Assembly: GCA_022360735.1 (NCBI GenBank)
Contig: JAKSCF010000154.1
Span: 1-8,081 of the forward strand
Length of the DNA stretch: 8,081 nt
DNA from: Clostridia bacterium
GTDB taxonomy: Bacteria; Bacillota_A; Clostridia; Peptostreptococcales; JAAYPU01
Direction: 5' to 3'
Part shown: one piece after another, positions 5,817 to 8,081 of the stretch
Layout: each line of letters starts with the position of its first letter
Position numbering within the stretch: the first letter of the stretch is position 1
Position numbers and translations under genes: made by a program
Notes under the pieces: generated by a model
Told to the model about the DNA's origin: nothing
What the model saw: only the letters and a program-made list of their open reading frames with translations
The model's database searches: none

Positions 5817-6839
5817 ATGTGCATAAATATTGGTTTTAGAAAAAGTGTAGAAAATGTCTGGATATTTGCCGAGCAACATCAAGGCATCATTGATAATGTG
5901 ACCTTGGAATTGCTTGGGAAAGGAAGAGAAATTGCTGATAAATTGGGAACTGATTTAATAGCAATATTGACAGGGGATAATATCAAAAATTTAACTCAAA
6001 ACCTGATTATGTATGGAGCGGATAGAGTTATTTATATCAAACATCCAAAACTAAAAATATATCTGGAAGAATCTTTTACATCTGCAATTGCTCAAGTTTG
6101 TTTGAAAGAAAAACCGGGTATTTTTTTAATAGGCGCAACAGATATAGGGAGAGATTTAGCTCCTCGTTTAGCTGCCAGAATGAATGCAGGATTGACGGCT
6201 GATTGTACACAATTGAATATTGATGTAGACAATGGTCTATTGGTACAGACTAGACCTGCATATGGCGGAGAAGTTATGGCTACCATTATAACTCCTGAAA
6301 CAAGGCCGCAAATGGCAACTGTGAGAAGGGGTGTCATGAAAAAAAACTATGGTAAATATAATGCGTCAGGCACTATAGATATCTTCATCCCTGACCTTGA
6401 TTATAAAAGTTCAAATACAAGTATTATGAATTACCAGTATGAAAGAAATACTGCTTCGGATATGACAACACAGAGGTGCATTGTTGCGGGAGGGAGCGGA
6501 TTAGGTGGAACCGAAGGGTTTGATATACTGAGATCATTGGCAGAAGCCATAGGCGGTATCGTGGGGGCTTCACGCATGGCTGTTGAAAGGGGATGGATCG
6601 ATCAGATATATCAAATCGGGCAAACCGGACAATCAGTGGCTCCGGATATATACATAGCATGTGGGATTTCTGGTTCGGTGCAGCATATGGAAGGTATAAA
6701 AAACGCTAAAAATATTATAGCGATCAATAGTAATCCAAATGCGCCCATTTTTGATATGGCTGACTATGGCATTGTTGGAGATGTTTTTGATGTCATTCCC
6801 AAGTTGACACAGAGCTTAAAGCTGGTACGGAGAAAATGA
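5817..6839 (+). CDS. etfA: Electron transfer flavoprotein alpha subunit
   Basis: The 340-residue product is a full-length ETF alpha subunit. With a beta subunit and FAD it carries electrons between flavin dehydrogenases and further acceptors in the cytoplasm. The N-terminal domain begins VWIFAEQ (14-20) and includes ATDIGRDLAPRLAARMNAG (107-125), both typical. The C-terminal FAD domain carries the family signature: GASRMAVERGW (250-260) with the conserved Arg253, QIGQTG (266-271), ACGISGSVQH (281-290) with the conserved His290, and NPNAPIFDMADYGIVGD (306-322). ATG 5817 was chosen because the protein then begins like its family and AGAGGG (5802-5807) lies nine bases upstream. AAGGAG also occurs but directly touches the ATG. 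The frame is open back to a TTG at 5763, but that lies in a hairpin and adds 18 atypical residues. etfB normally stands next to etfA; here none precedes it and a kinase follows after 38 bases. Whether it belongs to a bifurcating ETF cannot be judged without the beta subunit. Confidence 0.95.
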   Translation: MCINIGFRKSVENVWIFAEQHQGIIDNVTLELLGKGREIADKLGTDLIAILTGDNIKNLTQNLIMYGADRVIYIKHPKLKIYLEESFTSAIAQVCLKEKPGIFLIGATDIGRDLAPRLAARMNAGLTADCTQLNIDVDNGLLVQTRPAYGGEVMATIITPETRPQMATVRRGVMKKNYGKYNASGTIDIFIPDLDYKSSNTSIMNYQYERNTASDMTTQRCIVAGGSGLGGTEGFDILRSLAEAIGGIVGASRMAVERGWIDQIYQIGQTGQSVAPDIYIACGISGSVQHMEGIKNAKNIIAINSNPNAPIFDMADYGIVGDVFDVIPKLTQSLKLVRRK

Positions 6840-6841
6840 TA

Positions 6842-6855
6842 CTAATAATTATTAG
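6842..6855. repeat. 14-bp perfect palindrome between etfA and the kinase gene
   Basis: CTAATAATTATTAG (6842-6855) is a perfect palindrome starting two bases after the etfA stop codon and ending before the kinase ribosome binding site. It has no loop or T-run, so it is not a terminator. It may be an RNA-processing signal, or chance in AT-rich DNA. Confidence 0.3.
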
Positions 6856-6877
6856 GTGATTGAAGTAGGAGGATATG

Positions 6878-8081
6878 ATGAGTAACAAGTATATTATAGC
6901 CATTGACGGGGGTACCCAGAGTATAAAGATTTCTATTTATGATTTAAAAGGAAATTCAGTCTGTCAATCATCATTGCAATTAAGGCCTTTATCAAGGCCA
7001 AAAGTACATGTTGCTTTACATCCTGATGATGATCTTTGGGATTCTATTGTAGAAGCTAGTCAAGAGGTGATGCGATTATTTCCATATGATCCACAGGACA
7101 TTATTGGCATTGGGTTATGTACTGTTAGAAGTTGCAGAGCATTGCTGAAAGAGGACGGGAGTTTGGCATCTCCAATTCAAAGCTGGATGGATAAGAGGTT
7201 GAGGAGTCCATATGAGCATACGGATCCCAATGTAAAGTATGTAACAACAAGTAGTGGTTACACGACTTTAAGATTTACCGGAGAACGTAAAGATACTGCC
7301 GCAAATCATTATGGGCCGTGGCCTATGGACTATGTTCAGTCAAATTGGATAGAGGATCAGGATGAGTTTGAACGGTTTAATGTAAAGCGAGAAATGTTAT
7401 TTGAGGTTATTGAACCAGGCGGTATTTTAGGATATGTAACTCAGGAAGCTGCACAAGAAACCGGTGTACCAGAAGGAATACCTGTCATTGCGACTGCAAG
7501 TGACAAAGCTGTAGAGGCATTAAGTGCAGGGCTGGCAGGTGAGAATATAGGATTAATATCGTTAGGCACCTATGTCACGTCCATGGTCTCTGGGAAAGAA
7601 TTTATTAAAAATTCTACGCATTATTGGACAAATATGGCTTGTATACCTAAAACTTTTTTATATGAATCATATGGTGTTCCAAACGGTATGAATACAGTGA
7701 GCTGGCTTAGAGATTTATTAGGCGATGAGGTGGCATTAAGAGCAAAAGAACTTGGTATTTCTGCTGAAGAGTTATTAAATAAAGAGGCAGAGAATGTGCC
7801 TGCCGGGTGTTACGGACTGATTACAGTGCCTAATTGGCTTGTATTGAAAAATCCTTATGGCAGAGGCATTATTACAGGATTTGAAGGACGGCATAAGAGA
7901 GAACACCTGTATCGCTCTATTATCGAGGGGCTGTCATTTAATATCGTATCAAATATGACAAAAATGCTTGATGAATTGGACATAAATCTTAATAAAGTAA
8001 TCGTAACAGGAGGCGGGGCAAACAGCAATCTGTTTATGCAGATTATATCAGATATCCTAGGGAAACCCACTGTCAGAAATA
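6878..8081 (+). CDS. YgcE-like FGGY-family carbohydrate kinase, 3' truncated
   Basis: The first 401 residues of a kinase of usually about 500 are present; the frame runs off the window end. It should transfer phosphate from ATP to a sugar or polyol. The N-terminal phosphate-binding motif IAIDGGTQSIK (7-17) contains Asp10. ATASDKAVEALSAG (205-218) supplies the likely catalytic base Asp209. VTGGGANSNLFMQIISDILG (376-395) is the FGGY C-terminal signature with the ATP-site glycines. HPDDDLWDSI (48-57), SWMDKR (102-107) and YEHTDPNVKYVT (112-123) resemble E. coli YgcE, an uncharacterised FGGY kinase, as I remember its sequence. The substrate is unknown. AGGAGG (6867-6872) precedes two adjacent in-frame ATGs (6875 and 6878); the second has better spacing. 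The gene follows etfA by 38 bases with no terminator, so they are probably co-transcribed and share the cre-like site. Glycerol, xylulose or another FGGY substrate is possible, but I see no reason to prefer one. Confidence 0.93.
   Translation, partial: MSNKYIIAIDGGTQSIKISIYDLKGNSVCQSSLQLRPLSRPKVHVALHPDDDLWDSIVEASQEVMRLFPYDPQDIIGIGLCTVRSCRALLKEDGSLASPIQSWMDKRLRSPYEHTDPNVKYVTTSSGYTTLRFTGERKDTAANHYGPWPMDYVQSNWIEDQDEFERFNVKREMLFEVIEPGGILGYVTQEAAQETGVPEGIPVIATASDKAVEALSAGLAGENIGLISLGTYVTSMVSGKEFIKNSTHYWTNMACIPKTFLYESYGVPNGMNTVSWLRDLLGDEVALRAKELGISAEELLNKEAENVPAGCYGLITVPNWLVLKNPYGRGIITGFEGRHKREHLYRSIIEGLSFNIVSNMTKMLDELDINLNKVIVTGGGANSNLFMQIISDILGKPTVRN

Noticed and set aside
6842..6855. Palindrome after etfA as a terminator or Fur-like site
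   Set aside because: It has no loop, no T-run and no GC-rich stem, and the Fur consensus core is missing; it is listed only as a repeat.
6974..7001. AAGGCC repeated twice within the kinase gene
   Set aside because: It encodes an Arg-Pro...Arg-Pro stretch in frame, and the flanking kinase sequence is intact.
1..8081. CRISPR arrays, tRNA or rRNA genes, insertion sequences and phage att sites
   Set aside because: No spaced repeat array, cloverleaf, transposase-like frame or flanking duplication was seen; I also found no shared direct repeat between the two edges of the AT-rich cassette.

Overview
The window looks like chromosomal DNA from a low-GC, Gram-positive anaerobe, most likely a member of the Clostridia. 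The reasons are the AT-rich coding sequence, strong AAGGAGG-type ribosome binding sites, intrinsic terminators, a CcpA-type cre site, and oxygen-sensitive redox proteins (a CCG-domain Fe-S protein and an electron-transfer flavoprotein). All six genes I can support lie on the + strand.

Layout. (1) 1-519: the 3' end of a cysteine-rich (CCG, HdrB/LldE/GlpC-like) Fe-S protein. (2) 520-743: AT-rich spacer with the promoter of the next gene. (3) 744-1712: AraC-family regulator, closed by an intrinsic terminator (1745-1792). (4) 1793-1951: a dense control region with a 21-bp-spaced direct repeat (candidate AraC-type operator), a good Fur box and a strong Shine-Dalgarno. (5) 1952-5435: two overlapping half-size ABC transporter genes (membrane domain plus ATPase domain), of the YbtP/YbtQ-IrtA/IrtB type, closed by a perfect 16-bp terminator hairpin (5495-5539). 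(6) 5436-5816: a gene-free leader with a candidate promoter, a cre site, a four-codon mini-ORF and two mutually exclusive hairpins. (7) 5817-6839: etfA, the ETF alpha subunit. (8) 6878-8081: a YgcE-like FGGY-family sugar/polyol kinase, cut by the window end at codon 401.

How the genes work together. The AraC gene and the ABC pair form a self-contained cassette that looks like Fur-controlled, ligand-activated iron (ferric-siderophore) uptake; no siderophore synthesis gene is visible. The cassette is more AT-rich (20-33% GC in lines I counted) than the flanking CCG, etfA and kinase genes (about 40%), so it may be an insertion between parts of one redox/sugar catabolic locus. The pairing of etfA with a YgcE-type kinase recalls the uncharacterised ygc region of E. 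coli (ygcQ/ygcR Etf-like genes, ygcE kinase). A CCG Fe-S protein nearby fits a pathway in which a substrate is oxidised by a flavoenzyme that passes electrons to ETF and Fe-S carriers, with a kinase phosphorylating the substrate or product. No etfB is visible beside etfA, which is unusual. That pathway is the most interesting candidate for an undescribed system here; its substrate cannot be read from the sequence.
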